14,940 nucleotides of DNA from JBEVNX01 sp040507895 (GTDB lineage: Bacteria > Desulfobacterota > Binatia > JACPRU01), in contig JBEVNX010000096.1 of assembly GCA_040507895.1 (NCBI GenBank), positions 1 to 14,940 of the forward strand, in the 5' to 3' direction. The notes beneath the pieces are model-generated. The model saw only the letters and a program-made list of their open reading frames with translations, ran no database searches and was not told the DNA's origin. The position numbers and the translations under genes are program-made. The first letter of the stretch is position 1. Every line of letters starts with the position of its first letter. Positions 1 to 7,299 of this stretch are shown here, piece after piece.

Positions 1-482
1 GTGATGTCGTGCTCGCCGTGTCCCGTGAGCAGGTAGACGGTCTTCTCGTAGTCCCGCGTGACCTGCAGAATCGTCGCCATGAGAACTTCCTCGCGGATGT
101 TCGAGAAGCTCTTGCGGCGAGGACCGCACTCCACGATGACCGATCCGTACGCATCCGCGCGATAGGCGCGCGCCACGCCCGGGTTACGGTTCAGATCGTA
201 GATCTGCGTCGTGATCTTCGGCTGGCGAAGCCGGATACGCCAGAAGAGGTCGCTCAAGAATTCGTTGTGCGGATCCTCCTTGCGCACGAAGGCGACGATC
301 TTCACGGGCTGCGTGATGTGGTCGATGATGTTTTGCGAATGCGCCGAGAGCGTATAGGCCTTGGCCGGCGTGAGGTCCAGGCGAAGGTTGTGCTGGTAGC
401 TGATCGCCACCACGATCGCCAGTAGACAAAGAAGCCCGATCACGTTCAGCAGCAGGCCCACGTATCTCTGGAGCGGTCTCAC
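1..482 (-). CDS. GldG-like ABC transporter auxiliary protein (N-terminal part, runs off the left edge)
   Basis: About 160 N-terminal residues are present. The start is GTG at 482-480, overlapping the permease stop in a GTGA arrangement that implies translational coupling. The protein begins MRPLQRYVGLLLNVIGLL, with one membrane segment at about residues 9-27. It continues with the typical RLDLTPAKAYTLS stretch after the anchor, then a PVKIVAFV strand, and reaches YLLTGHGEHD at the window edge. These motifs match the GldG / ABC_transp_aux family: a membrane-anchored protein with a large periplasmic domain that accompanies ABC-2 exporters. In Bacteroidota GldA/F/G was linked to gliding, but homologues are widespread in non-gliding bacteria with unknown substrates. 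The gene order ATPase, permease, GldG-like is the usual one. I infer that the cargo is an envelope component; nothing here identifies it. The C-terminal domain and the second membrane segment lie outside the window. Confidence 0.9.
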   Translation of the reverse strand, partial: MRPLQRYVGLLLNVIGLLCLLAIVVAISYQHNLRLDLTPAKAYTLSAHSQNIIDHITQPVKIVAFVRKEDPHNEFLSDLFWRIRLRQPKITTQIYDLNRNPGVARAYRADAYGSVIVECGPRRKSFSNIREEVLMATILQVTRDYEKTVYLLTGHGEHDI

Positions 483-1228
483 CTCCGTCCTCGCCAGCGG
501 CGCGATTCGAGTGAGCGCAGCGTCAGGTAGGCGAAGAAGATGGCGACACACAGGAAATACAGGACGTCGGTGGAATCGATGATGCCCTTCGAGAAGTTCC
601 AGAAATGATCGAACGTCGAGAAGGCGTTCACGATCCGCATGACTTGGTCGCTGCCCGCGGCCTCGTTCCACGACACGGCCCACAGCAAGCCGACGAGGAA
701 CAAGGAGCCTACGCCGGCGACCACTTGGCTGTCCGTCAGCGACGACACGAATAGACCGACCGCGATGAACACCATGCCGAGGAGGATGAGCCCTGCGTAA
801 CCCGCGCCGACTACGCGGAAGGTGTACGGCTGGATCGAGTAGAGATAGAGCGGGTAGAGCAGCGTGGCTGCCAACATCAACAAGAAAACCGTCGCCGCGG
901 CGAGAAACTTTCCGGCAAGGATCTCGCGGTCGGTCAGCGGATAGGTGAACAGCAGCTCGATCGTGCCGAGCTTCCGCTCCTCGGCAAACAGCCGCATGGT
1001 CAGCAGCGGGATCGTGAACGTCATGCCCTTGGTCGCCATGTCCACGAACAGCAGTTGGAAGAAGTTGTTGAGGATGTCGACCCCGTAGCCAAACTGGGTG
1101 AAGAAGTTCAGGTCCTGGTAGAAGAAGAGGCCGCAGAGGCTGAGAAACACCGTCGCCACCACGTAGAAGAGCGGCGTGGCGAAGTAGGCGCGGACCTCCT
1201 TCTTGTAGAGAGCGAACGTGCGCTGCAT
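479..1228 (-). CDS. ABC-2 type permease, GldF-like
   Basis: A 249-residue, highly hydrophobic protein with about six membrane segments (near residues 18-36, 55-78, 108-130, 141-163, 169-187 and 220-238). The sequence FAEERKLGTIELLFTYPLTD (residues 81-100) is the coupling-helix region typical of COG1277 / GldF permeases. The C-terminal stretch with HFWNFSKGIIDSTDVLYFL (208-226) is also characteristic. It would form the membrane channel of the exporter with the ATPase encoded immediately upstream. The ATG at 1228 follows the ATPase stop (1232-1230) by one base, and its own stop overlaps the GTG of the GldG-like gene, so the three genes form one operon. Length is normal for the family. Substrate unknown. 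Confidence 0.93.
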   Translation of the reverse strand: MQRTFALYKKEVRAYFATPLFYVVATVFLSLCGLFFYQDLNFFTQFGYGVDILNNFFQLLFVDMATKGMTFTIPLLTMRLFAEERKLGTIELLFTYPLTDREILAGKFLAAATVFLLMLAATLLYPLYLYSIQPYTFRVVGAGYAGLILLGMVFIAVGLFVSSLTDSQVVAGVGSLFLVGLLWAVSWNEAAGSDQVMRIVNAFSTFDHFWNFSKGIIDSTDVLYFLCVAIFFAYLTLRSLESRRWRGRR

Positions 1229-1229
1229 G

Positions 1230-2189
1230 TCAGTTGGCCGTGGCCTCGTCGGCGCGCGCCTGCTTCACCAGTCGAACGAACAGATCCTCGAGCGTGAGGG
1301 TGATCGGGCTGACTTCGGCCAGACTCCAGCCGCGATCGATGATCGTGCGCGCGATCTGCTTGCGGATGTCCTCGCCCGTCTTCGACACGACCTTGAAACG
1401 CGCCGAGGCATCGTTCGGCTGGGGATCCTCCACCACCTGCTCGACGCCGGGGATCCCTCGCAGCGCGGCGGCGATCTCCGCGCTCGGCCCCTCGGCGCGA
1501 ACGAGCGTCTGAAAGACGCCCTCGACCCGACGGTTGAGCGCCTCGGCGCTGTCCTCGGCGATGATGTCGCCGCGGTGGATGATGATCACCCGATCGCAGA
1601 CGACGCTCGCCTCGTGGAGGATGTGTGTGGAGAGCAGAATCGTGCTTTGACCGCGCAGATCGCGGATGAGGTTGCGGATGTCGATCACCTGGTTGGGGTC
1701 GAGGCCGACGGTCGGCTCGTCGAGGATCAACAGCGCGGGCTCGGCGATCAACGCCTGCGCGAGCCCGACTCGCTGGCGGTATCCTCTGGAGAGCTTGCCG
1801 ATCTCGCGCTTCCGCACGTCACCGAGCCCGACGGCCGCGATGACCGCCTCGATCCGGCTCTTGAGACGCGGACCGCGCAACCCCTTGACCTCTCCGCAGA
1901 ACTGCAGATAGCGGGTCACCGGGATCTCGGGATAGAGTACGACGCTCTCAGGAAGGTAGCCGATGAGCTGCCGCACCTGAAGGGAGTCCGTCTCGACGTT
2001 CAGGCCTCCTACCTTCGCGGTTCCCGAGGTCGGCGGAAAGAAGCCCGTGAGGATGCGCATGATCGTTGTCTTCCCCGATCCATTCGGCCCGAGAAGGCCG
2101 ATCACCTCGCCCTGCTGAACCTGAAACGAGACGTCGTTCACGGCGACCGTGGAACCGAACTGCTTTCGCAAATTCTGGACTTCGATCAT
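1230..2189 (-). CDS. ABC transporter ATP-binding protein, GldA-like
   Basis: A 319-residue ATPase energising the exporter formed with the next two genes. Using the ATG at 2189-2187, Walker A is GPNGSGKTT (residues 34-42), the signature is LSRGYRQRV (133-141, a common variant of LSGGQ in this subfamily), Walker B is LLILDEP (153-159) and the switch His is in STH (H189). A C-terminal domain of about 100 residues (220-319) follows, as in GldA/CcmA-like exporters. An in-frame GTG at 2240 would add 17 residues (KLGLTGHPGTKYDLPR after the Met), but these precede the normal MIEVQNLRK start and would lie upstream of the promoter-like pair at 2199-2228, so I prefer 2189. No good Shine-Dalgarno precedes 2189, which fits a leaderless transcript. 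It is the first gene of the ABC operon. Confidence 0.93.
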   Translation of the reverse strand: MIEVQNLRKQFGSTVAVNDVSFQVQQGEVIGLLGPNGSGKTTIMRILTGFFPPTSGTAKVGGLNVETDSLQVRQLIGYLPESVVLYPEIPVTRYLQFCGEVKGLRGPRLKSRIEAVIAAVGLGDVRKREIGKLSRGYRQRVGLAQALIAEPALLILDEPTVGLDPNQVIDIRNLIRDLRGQSTILLSTHILHEASVVCDRVIIIHRGDIIAEDSAEALNRRVEGVFQTLVRAEGPSAEIAAALRGIPGVEQVVEDPQPNDASARFKVVSKTGEDIRKQIARTIIDRGWSLAEVSPITLTLEDLFVRLVKQARADEATAN

Positions 2190-2198
2190 GCGCGGCAG

Positions 2199-2228
2199 GT
2201 CATATTTGGTTCCAGGGTGGCCGGTCAA
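2199..2228 (-). promoter_or_regulatory. Candidate promoter of the ABC operon
   Basis: On the minus strand TTGACC (2228-2223, 5 of 6 to the -35 consensus) is followed after 18 bases by TATGAC (2204-2199, 4 of 6 to the -10). Only 9 bases separate the -10 from the ATG at 2189, so transcription would start at or within about three bases of the start codon. The -35 lies inside a small CGGT-CAA-ACCG dyad (2222-2232). Identified by eye; not tested. Confidence 0.42.
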
Positions 2229-2266
2229 ACCGAGTTTCACGGGAACAGACGAACGCGGGCCCGCTC

Positions 2267-2281
2267 GAATTCAAAGAATTC
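2267..2281. repeat. Paired GAATTC palindromes upstream of the ABC operon
   Basis: GAATTC-AAA-GAATTC: two copies of a 6-base palindrome set 9 bases apart, together a 15-base dyad. It is an AT-rich island in a GC-rich window, about 40 bases upstream of the candidate -35 of the ABC operon. A third GAATTC lies at 2350-2355. It could be an operator or an UP-like element; no function is shown by the sequence. Confidence 0.3.
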
Positions 2282-2348
2282 ATCGCTACCGCGTCCCGCC
2301 CAATGCTCGGCTCCGACTTGCCTTCTCGACGGCTCCGGCCGCTCCTCT

Positions 2349-2363
2349 CCGAATTCCATTCGG
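2349..2363. other. Short hairpin after the small membrane protein gene
   Basis: CCGAAT-TCC-ATTCGG forms a perfect 6-base stem with a 3-base loop, 17 bases past the stop of the minus-strand gene ending at 2380. There is no T-run after it on either strand, so it is at best a weak terminator or a transcript-end stabiliser. The rest of the 190-base gap (2190-2379) holds the paired GAATTC element and the candidate ABC promoter; I see nothing else in it. Confidence 0.25.
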
Positions 2364-2379
2364 TGGTGACGAAAGATCT

Positions 2380-2781
2380 TCACGTAGCCTCGGTTCCGAC
2401 GGCCTCCGAGCGGGCGGCGGAGATCGCCAGCGCGTTCGCCGGTGGTGCGGCGTAGAGGAGGAGCAGCCACAGCGCCTCGTCCGTTCGAGTGTCGGGATCG
2501 AGGTGTACGGTGAGCCAGCAGACGAAGACCAGCAGCAGCAGGTTCAGTAGGATGGCCGCGGCCTTCACGGTCGCCGAGACCTCGGCATCGACCGTCTTGC
2601 GGTAGCCGAGCACCAAGGCGGCAGCACTCACTAGCGGCGCCGCCAGCAGCAGCCCCACGAAAACGTAGTCTTGCGGCGCGAGCCGGCTCTGCAGTCGCGC
2701 CACCCCGACCAGCATCACCCCTCCGTTGAGAAGGAACGCCACCGCCTTCAGCCACGCTCGAGCGAGCATAGCCGCCGTCAT
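2380..2781 (-). CDS. Small polytopic membrane protein, unrecognised
   Basis: 133 residues from the ATG at 2781-2779. I do not recognise a family. The protein has four hydrophobic stretches: one near the N-terminus (around KAVAFLLNGGVMLVGVA), one at VFVGLLLAAPLVSAAALVL, one at AAILLNLLLLVFVCWLTV and one at LWLLLLYAAPPANALAI. Short polar loops separate them, including LQSRLAPQDY and HLDPDTRTDE. Codons end mostly in G or C, as in neighbouring genes, which supports a real gene. Other starts are a TTG at 2805 and an ATG at 2769. The 2769 start is favoured if the promoter-like pair at 2777-2805 is real, because the 2781 ATG lies inside its -10 element. It is divergent from the flippase-like gene at 2897 and separated by 190 bases from the ABC operon, so it is probably a single-gene unit. 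Function unknown. Confidence 0.72.
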   Translation of the reverse strand: MTAAMLARAWLKAVAFLLNGGVMLVGVARLQSRLAPQDYVFVGLLLAAPLVSAAALVLGYRKTVDAEVSATVKAAAILLNLLLLVFVCWLTVHLDPDTRTDEALWLLLLYAAPPANALAISAARSEAVGTEAT

Positions 2782-2805
2782 AGGAGATCGCCGCCCAGGC
2801 GACAA
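2777..2805 (-). promoter_or_regulatory. Candidate promoter of the small membrane protein gene
   Basis: On the minus strand TTGTCG (2805-2800, 4 of 6) is followed after exactly 17 bases by TATGAC (2782-2777, 4 of 6). The -10 hexamer is identical to that of the ABC operon candidate. The ATG at 2769 begins 7 bases after the -10, so the transcript would be leaderless or nearly so. A 16-base dyad (2806-2821) abuts the -35. Confidence 0.4.
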
Positions 2806-2821
2806 CGCGACGTGTGTCGCG
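2806..2821. promoter_or_regulatory. Dyad in the divergent intergenic region (possible operator)
   Basis: CGCGAC-GTGT-GTCGCG: perfect 6-base arms around 4 bases, directly adjacent to the candidate leftward -35 and 75 bases upstream of the rightward flippase-like gene. A regulator bound here could act on both divergent genes. On the plus strand it is followed by CTTTCTC, so a hairpin or terminator role for rightward transcription is an alternative. Confidence 0.35.
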
Positions 2822-2896
2822 CTTTCTCGGCCGTCAAGAATTTGCTAAGCGGTCCGACCTCGTCGACTTCCGTCCCCCGGGACGAGAGCGAACCGC

Positions 2897-3925
2897 ATGC
2901 ACCGCCTGCAACTCCTGTTCTTGCTGCTCGGCGTCGCGCTGTTCGTGTTCGTCGTGCAGAAGGCGGGGCTCTCGCAGATCGCGCGCGGCCTCCAGGTCGT
3001 CGGCTGGTCGTTCGCGGCGATCTTCGCCCTCGAGCTGCTCATCGATTTCCTACACAGCGAGGGATGGCGCCGGTGTCTTCCCGACGGCATGGACTCGGTT
3101 TCGCGGCTCGACGCGCTCCTCGCGCGCACGGCGGGAGTGGCGGTGAACGTCCTCACGCCGACCGCGACGGTCGGCGGTGAAGTCATCAAGGGAATGCTGC
3201 TTCGCCGCTGGGTGCCGCTGGCCGACGGCTTCGCCTCGATCATGATCGACAAACTCACGTTCGCGGTGTCCCAAGCGATCTTCCTGTGCGCCGGAGCCGT
3301 CGCGCTGCTGACGGGGCTGTCGCTCGACCGCGAAGAGCGCGCGCTCGCGCTCGCGGCGTTGGGGCTGTGGATCCTCGCGGTGCTCGCCTTCTTCTTGCTG
3401 CAGCGGGCTGGGATCCTGCGCGTCGGGCTCGGCGTGGTCCGTACGATCTTCGGCGGTGCGGCGCTGCTCGAGCGCGTGCCCGGCGACGCCGCGGTGTTCG
3501 ATTCGCGGGTCGCCACGTTTCTCGCTACGCGCCCACGCGAGATCGGCGCCTCGGTCGTCCTTCACCTGCTGGCCCAGATCGCCCGCGTGCCGCAGTACTA
3601 CCTGGCGATGTCCGCCCTCGGCCTCCAGCCGACCGTGGCGACGTGTCTCACGACGGCGGCCGGCCTCGTCTTCATGGAAGCGACCTTGTTTCTGATTCCG
3701 GCGAAGCTCGGCGTGTTCGAAGGCGGCAACGCGCTCATCTTCTCGCGACTGGGCTACACGGTGACCGACGGCATCATCGTTTCGTTCACCATGCGGCTTT
3801 CCGAGCTGGCTTCCGCCCTGGTCGGGCTGGCGGCGCTCGCGTACCTACACTTCCGCGCGCCGCAGCTACAAATTGCGCCGCCGTCCCGACCGCCGAGCGT
3901 GGACAAGCGGCCGATCGCGGGTTGA
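2897..3925 (+). CDS. Flippase-like integral membrane protein (LPG synthase TM / UPF0104 family)
   Basis: 342 residues with about eight membrane segments. Family motifs are visible: NVLTPTATVGGEVIKGMLL (residues 84-102), matching the conserved P-x-GGE region, and LIPAKLGVFEGGNAL (266-280), matching the conserved P-x-LG-x-xEG region. These belong to the lysylphosphatidylglycerol synthase transmembrane domain family (PF03706, TIGR00374), called flippase-like because MprF's membrane domain flips aminoacylated lipids. Many stand-alone members sit with glycosyltransferases, and their substrates are mostly unknown. No aminoacyl-transferase domain follows, so this is not a full MprF. The C-terminus ends in a short polar tail (PPSRPPSVDKRPIAG). 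The ATG at 2897 has only a weak purine stretch (GAGAG) upstream. The gene is divergent from 2380-2781 and convergent with the response regulator, so it looks monocistronic. Confidence 0.88.
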   Translation: MHRLQLLFLLLGVALFVFVVQKAGLSQIARGLQVVGWSFAAIFALELLIDFLHSEGWRRCLPDGMDSVSRLDALLARTAGVAVNVLTPTATVGGEVIKGMLLRRWVPLADGFASIMIDKLTFAVSQAIFLCAGAVALLTGLSLDREERALALAALGLWILAVLAFFLLQRAGILRVGLGVVRTIFGGAALLERVPGDAAVFDSRVATFLATRPREIGASVVLHLLAQIARVPQYYLAMSALGLQPTVATCLTTAAGLVFMEATLFLIPAKLGVFEGGNALIFSRLGYTVTDGIIVSFTMRLSELASALVGLAALAYLHFRAPQLQIAPPSRPPSVDKRPIAG

Positions 3926-3927
3926 GT

Positions 3928-3951
3928 CCCGAGCCCCTCCCCCTACTCGGG
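3928..3951. terminator. Candidate bidirectional terminator hairpin between convergent genes
   Basis: CCCGAG and CTCGGG form a perfect 6-base stem around a 12-base loop, at the junction of the converging flippase-like and response regulator genes. One arm overlaps the last codons of the response regulator (which ends KPE then TAG), and the stop lies in the loop. No T-run follows on either strand, so efficiency is doubtful. Confidence 0.3.
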
Positions 3952-5331
3952 CTTGCGTAGCCGCTTGTAGAGCGTCTTGGGATCGATGCCGAGCAGGCGC
4001 GCCGCTTGGCTCTTGTTTCCACCGCAGCGCTGGAGAGCGTAGATCACGTACTCCTCGGTCATCTGCTCGAGCTTGAGGATCGGGCGCTGGTCCCATGGAC
4101 TGCCCGGCTTCGGTCGCTCCGCTCGCACCTGGAAGGGGACGTCGTCGATCCTCACCTCGGGCCCCGGTGAGAGGATCCGCATCGAATCGACGCAGTTCTT
4201 GAGCTCTCGAACGTTGCCCGGCCAGCGGTAGCCTTTGAGCGCACTCATCGCCTCGGCGCTGACGCCCGTGAGGCGAAGGCTTCTTCCGGCGTACCCCGAA
4301 AGGAAGTGATGGACGAGCGGTTCGATGTCCTCGCTGCGTTCGCGCAGCGGTGGAATGTGCAGCAAGACGCCGTTCAGCCGGTAGTACAGGTCCTCGCGGA
4401 AGCGACCCGCCGCGACTTCCGCCGCGAGATCCTTGTTGGTCGCCGCGAGCACTCGGACGTCGACGCGAGTCGTACGGTTCTCGCCGACGCGGCGAATCTC
4501 GCCCGATTCGAGCGTGCGCAACAGCTTGGCCTGCACCAACGAGCTCATTTCGCCGATCTCATCGAGGAACAGTGTCCCACCGTCGGCGGCCTCGACGAGA
4601 CCGAGGCGCCGCTCGGTGGCGCCAGTGAACGCGCCCCGGTGATGCCCGAAGAGCTCGCTCTCGAACAGAGTGTCGGGAATCGCGCTGCAATTGATCACGA
4701 CGAAGGGCTTGCCGCGGCGCGCGGACAGGCCGTGGATGAGGCGAGCGACGAGCTCCTTGCCGGTGCCGCTTTCGCCCTGCACCAGCACGGCGGTTTCGGC
4801 GGGGGCGACCCGCTCGAGGCGCGCGAGCAGCGCCAGCATGCTCGCGCTGTGAGCGACCATCGTGGCGCTCCCTCCCTCACCGCAGGCCAGCCGTTTCAGC
4901 GCCGCGTTCTCACGCCGCAGCGCGCGATGCTCGACCGCTCGCAGCAGCACGGCCGAAAGCTCCGACAGCCGGCACGGCTTCGTCAAATAGTCGTACGCTC
5001 CCCCGCGCATGCCGGCGACCGCGCCCTCGATCGTACCGTGTCCGGTGAGCAGCACGACCTCCGTGCCGGGGCTTTCCTGCTGGAGGCGCTTCAGCGTTTC
5101 CAGTCCATCCATCCCCGGCATCAGGATGTCGACCACGGCCACCGCGAACTCGTGGTCCTGCACGCGCTGCAGTCCTTCCTCGCCCGATCCCGCGGTCGTG
5201 ACGCGAAAGCCCATTCGAGGAAGCTCGCGCGCGAGCATCGCCCGCATCATCTCCTCGTCGTCGACGACCAGAACGTGCGGCGGCGGTCCCGCCGCGGGCA
5301 CCGGCTCCTCGCGGATTCGCGGCTCAGCCAT
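3943..5331 (-). CDS. Sigma-54-dependent response regulator, NtrC family
   Basis: 462 residues with the full NtrC architecture. The receiver domain (about 18-132) has acidic D24/D25, phospho-acceptor D68 in VVDILMPGMDG, T96 and K118. The AAA+ domain (about 155-390) has Walker A GESGTGKE (186-193), the sigma-54-contacting GAFTGA loop intact (233-238), Walker B GGTLFLDE (251-258), likely Arg fingers in FREDLYYRL (311-319) and sensor II WPGNVREL (370-377). A Fis-type helix-turn-helix (438-460: NKSQAARLLGIDPKTLYKRL) follows. It should activate sigma-54 RNA polymerase when phosphorylated, almost certainly by the kinase encoded just upstream, whose stop it overlaps by 8 bases (ATGGCTGA). Every key residue is present, so it looks functional. 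I did not find a convincing GG-N10-GC sigma-54 promoter in the intergenic gaps I examined, so its targets are probably elsewhere or too degenerate to see. Confidence 0.95.
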   Translation of the reverse strand: MAEPRIREEPVPAAGPPPHVLVVDDEEMMRAMLARELPRMGFRVTTAGSGEEGLQRVQDHEFAVAVVDILMPGMDGLETLKRLQQESPGTEVVLLTGHGTIEGAVAGMRGGAYDYLTKPCRLSELSAVLLRAVEHRALRRENAALKRLACGEGGSATMVAHSASMLALLARLERVAPAETAVLVQGESGTGKELVARLIHGLSARRGKPFVVINCSAIPDTLFESELFGHHRGAFTGATERRLGLVEAADGGTLFLDEIGEMSSLVQAKLLRTLESGEIRRVGENRTTRVDVRVLAATNKDLAAEVAAGRFREDLYYRLNGVLLHIPPLRERSEDIEPLVHHFLSGYAGRSLRLTGVSAEAMSALKGYRWPGNVRELKNCVDSMRILSPGPEVRIDDVPFQVRAERPKPGSPWDQRPILKLEQMTEEYVIYALQRCGGNKSQAARLLGIDPKTLYKRLRKPE

Positions 5332-7279
5332 GGGCGGCGCGGAGCTCGTTGCGGGCGGAGAGTGGCAGACGAATCACGAACTCGGTGCCGACGCCCACCG
5401 TCGATTCCCTCAACTCGATCTCTCCCCCGTTCTCTCGCACGAGGTCGTGGCACAGCGCAAGGCCGAGCCCCGTGCCCTTTTCCGGCGGCTTGGTCGAAAA
5501 GAACGGCTCGAACACGCGCTCGCGAATCTCGCTCGGAATGCCTCCGCCGTTGTCGCGTACACTGATCTCGGCCGTCTCGCCGGAGTGGCGCGTGGCCACC
5601 TTCACCCAGCCTCCGCGATCGACCGCGTCCAGACCGTTGAGGGCGAGGTTCAGGACGACCTGCTTCAGCTGTTCCGGATCAGCGTCCACCCACAATGCCG
5701 CGGCCCCGAGGTCGCCGGCCAGCTGCCTACCCTCGCGGCGCGCATGATTGGCGAGCAGGTCGAGCACTTGCTGTGCGATCGAGTTCACGTCGATGACTTG
5801 CTTCTCGGGAACTCGGGTATGCGCAAAGCGCAGGAACCGCTGCACGATCGTCTTCAGGCGATCGACCTCCTGGCCGATGAGCCGCAAGTACTCCGGGAAA
5901 TCGCCGAACGCAGGCTGAGCCGCCAGCGTGGGGTCGCTGCTGCGGTCGAGCAGACCCTCGGCGAAGCCCGCGAGGATTCCGAGCGGGTTGTTGATCTCGT
6001 GCGCGACGCCCGCGGCGAGGCGTCCAATCGCCGCCATGCGGTCTTGACGCGTGAGCATGCGTTGCGCTTCGGCGAGCTCGCGCGTGCGCTCTTCTACTTT
6101 GCGCTCGAGCGCGTCGTTCCATTGCTGCAGCGTCTCGAGCAGCGAGTGATTGTCGGCCAGCGCGCGCTGGAGCGCCGCGGTGCGATCGGTCACCATTTGC
6201 TCGAGGTGCTCGGTCAAGCGGTGCTGCTCCTCGATTCGAGCTTTGAGCGACTGTCGCATGGTTTCGAACGCCCGCGTCAGCCTTTCGACCTCGCTCGACC
6301 CCGCGGGCGAGGGCAGCTGGAAATCGTAGTTCCCCTCGCCGAGCTCGTGTGTCGCGGAAGCGAGACGCGTCAGGGGGCGCCCGATCGAGCGGCTGACCAC
6401 GAATCCGGTGCCCAGCGCGGCGGCGAGCGCAAACGCGGCGATCAGTGCGAGCTGCCGCTCGAGGGCGCGGAACTCTTCGGCCTCGCCATGCAGCGATCGG
6501 AGGATCGCGTAGGAGGGCATGTCCGGGCCCTTGACGCCGAGGAAGGGACTGACGACGATCGCGGGGATCTCACTTCCGAGATCGACGCTCCCGTACACCA
6601 CGTGATCGCCCCGGATCCCGGAGGCGAGCGACTGCACCGCGCTCGCCTCGGCAGGGTCGAGCGTGCGCGACGACGCCGCGACGTCGGAGCCGACGAGGAA
6701 AGCGACGTCGTGCCCCGAGAGCAGCGACAGCTGAAGCGCGAAGTTCCCGTCGACACGGTAGCCAACGGAGAGCGTTCCGGCGAGGCCGGTCGCGAGGCGC
6801 ACCGGCACGGAGACCATCGCGTAGAGCTTCCTGTCCTGCACCCACATGGTGCTGGCGCGCTCCCCGCGCAGCGCGCGGGCCACCGCGGTGGTGGAGACGA
6901 ACGTCTCCCCGACCTCCCAGCGCCGATCGGTGCGCGCCAGGATCACGCCCATGCGGTCCGTCACGATCACGACTTCGGAGCCGACGAGCTGGTTGATGCG
7001 CTGACAAGCGTACTCGAGCCGCGCGGGATCGGTGTCCTCCAACGGCTGGTAGAAGACACCGAGCTCCGCGACCAGAGATGCGGCGTTGACCAGTCCCTCG
7101 GCGCGCGTGGCGAGGATTTCCTCGAACACTCGGCGCGAGGTCTCGAGTTGCTCGCGCGCCGACGCCCGCACGCGATTGTTCATGTGCAGGTCCACGAGCC
7201 AAAAGGCCCCCAGGAGAGCTGCCGCGACCAGCGTGCCGAAGTAGCCGAGGATCTTCGTTTGGAGACGAACTCTGCGCAC
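5324..7279 (-). CDS. Membrane sensor histidine kinase, NtrB-like with periplasmic sensor and HAMP
   Basis: 651 residues from the GTG at 7279-7277. Order: membrane segment 1 (about 10-29); a periplasmic sensor region (30-276) that looks Cache-like by its pattern; membrane segment 2 (277-296); HAMP (297-349); a coiled coil rich in E, R and Q (350-410); a dimerisation/phospho-acceptor domain with His427 in AAGVAHEINNPLGIL; and a GHKL ATPase domain with N-box VVLNLALNGLDAV (541-553), G1 RDNGGGIP (575-582) and G2 FFSTKPPEKGTGLGLAL (594-610). It autophosphorylates and passes phosphate to the overlapping response regulator. A TTG at 7381 in the same frame would add 34 residues of Cys/Gly/Pro-rich sequence upstream of a promoter-like pair, so I reject it. 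The HEINNPLG motif places it in the ZraS/AtoS/NtrB-like group that partners NtrC regulators. The ligand is unknown. Confidence 0.93.
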   Translation of the reverse strand: MRRVRLQTKILGYFGTLVAAALLGAFWLVDLHMNNRVRASAREQLETSRRVFEEILATRAEGLVNAASLVAELGVFYQPLEDTDPARLEYACQRINQLVGSEVVIVTDRMGVILARTDRRWEVGETFVSTTAVARALRGERASTMWVQDRKLYAMVSVPVRLATGLAGTLSVGYRVDGNFALQLSLLSGHDVAFLVGSDVAASSRTLDPAEASAVQSLASGIRGDHVVYGSVDLGSEIPAIVVSPFLGVKGPDMPSYAILRSLHGEAEEFRALERQLALIAAFALAAALGTGFVVSRSIGRPLTRLASATHELGEGNYDFQLPSPAGSSEVERLTRAFETMRQSLKARIEEQHRLTEHLEQMVTDRTAALQRALADNHSLLETLQQWNDALERKVEERTRELAEAQRMLTRQDRMAAIGRLAAGVAHEINNPLGILAGFAEGLLDRSSDPTLAAQPAFGDFPEYLRLIGQEVDRLKTIVQRFLRFAHTRVPEKQVIDVNSIAQQVLDLLANHARREGRQLAGDLGAAALWVDADPEQLKQVVLNLALNGLDAVDRGGWVKVATRHSGETAEISVRDNGGGIPSEIRERVFEPFFSTKPPEKGTGLGLALCHDLVRENGGEIELRESTVGVGTEFVIRLPLSARNELRAAHG

Positions 7280-7280
7280 T

Positions 7281-7299
7281 CGCGCCGAGTATAGGCGCG
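7281..7299. promoter_or_regulatory. Inverted repeat enclosing the -10 element of the histidine kinase promoter
   Basis: CGCGCC-GAGTATA-GGCGCG: perfect 6-base arms around a 7-base centre that contains the candidate -10 hexamer (7288-7293). The dyad ends two bases before the GTG start. A protein bound here would block the promoter, so this is a candidate operator. GC-rich arms can arise by chance in this genome. Confidence 0.4.

Noticed and set aside
9..425. 138-codon plus-strand frame at the left edge
   Set aside because: It is antisense to the GldG-like gene, whose visible N-terminus carries clear family motifs.
2237..2755. 172-codon minus-strand frame over the small membrane protein gene
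   Set aside because: Its composition (Arg, Gly, Ala) looks like an out-of-frame reading, and it crosses the promoter-like gap. The overlapping frame gives a coherent membrane protein instead.
2190..2896. Sigma-54 (GG-N10-GC) promoters for the local NtrC-like regulator
   Set aside because: I looked by eye in the intergenic gaps (also 7280-7471 and 13489-13613) and found no site matching both elements at the right spacing. A matrix scan would be more reliable than my reading.
5009..7294. 761-codon open frame on the plus strand
   Set aside because: It is antisense to the histidine kinase and the start of the response regulator, and its product is low-complexity Arg/Ala/Glu-rich with no domain. 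Long antisense frames are expected where codons end in G or C.
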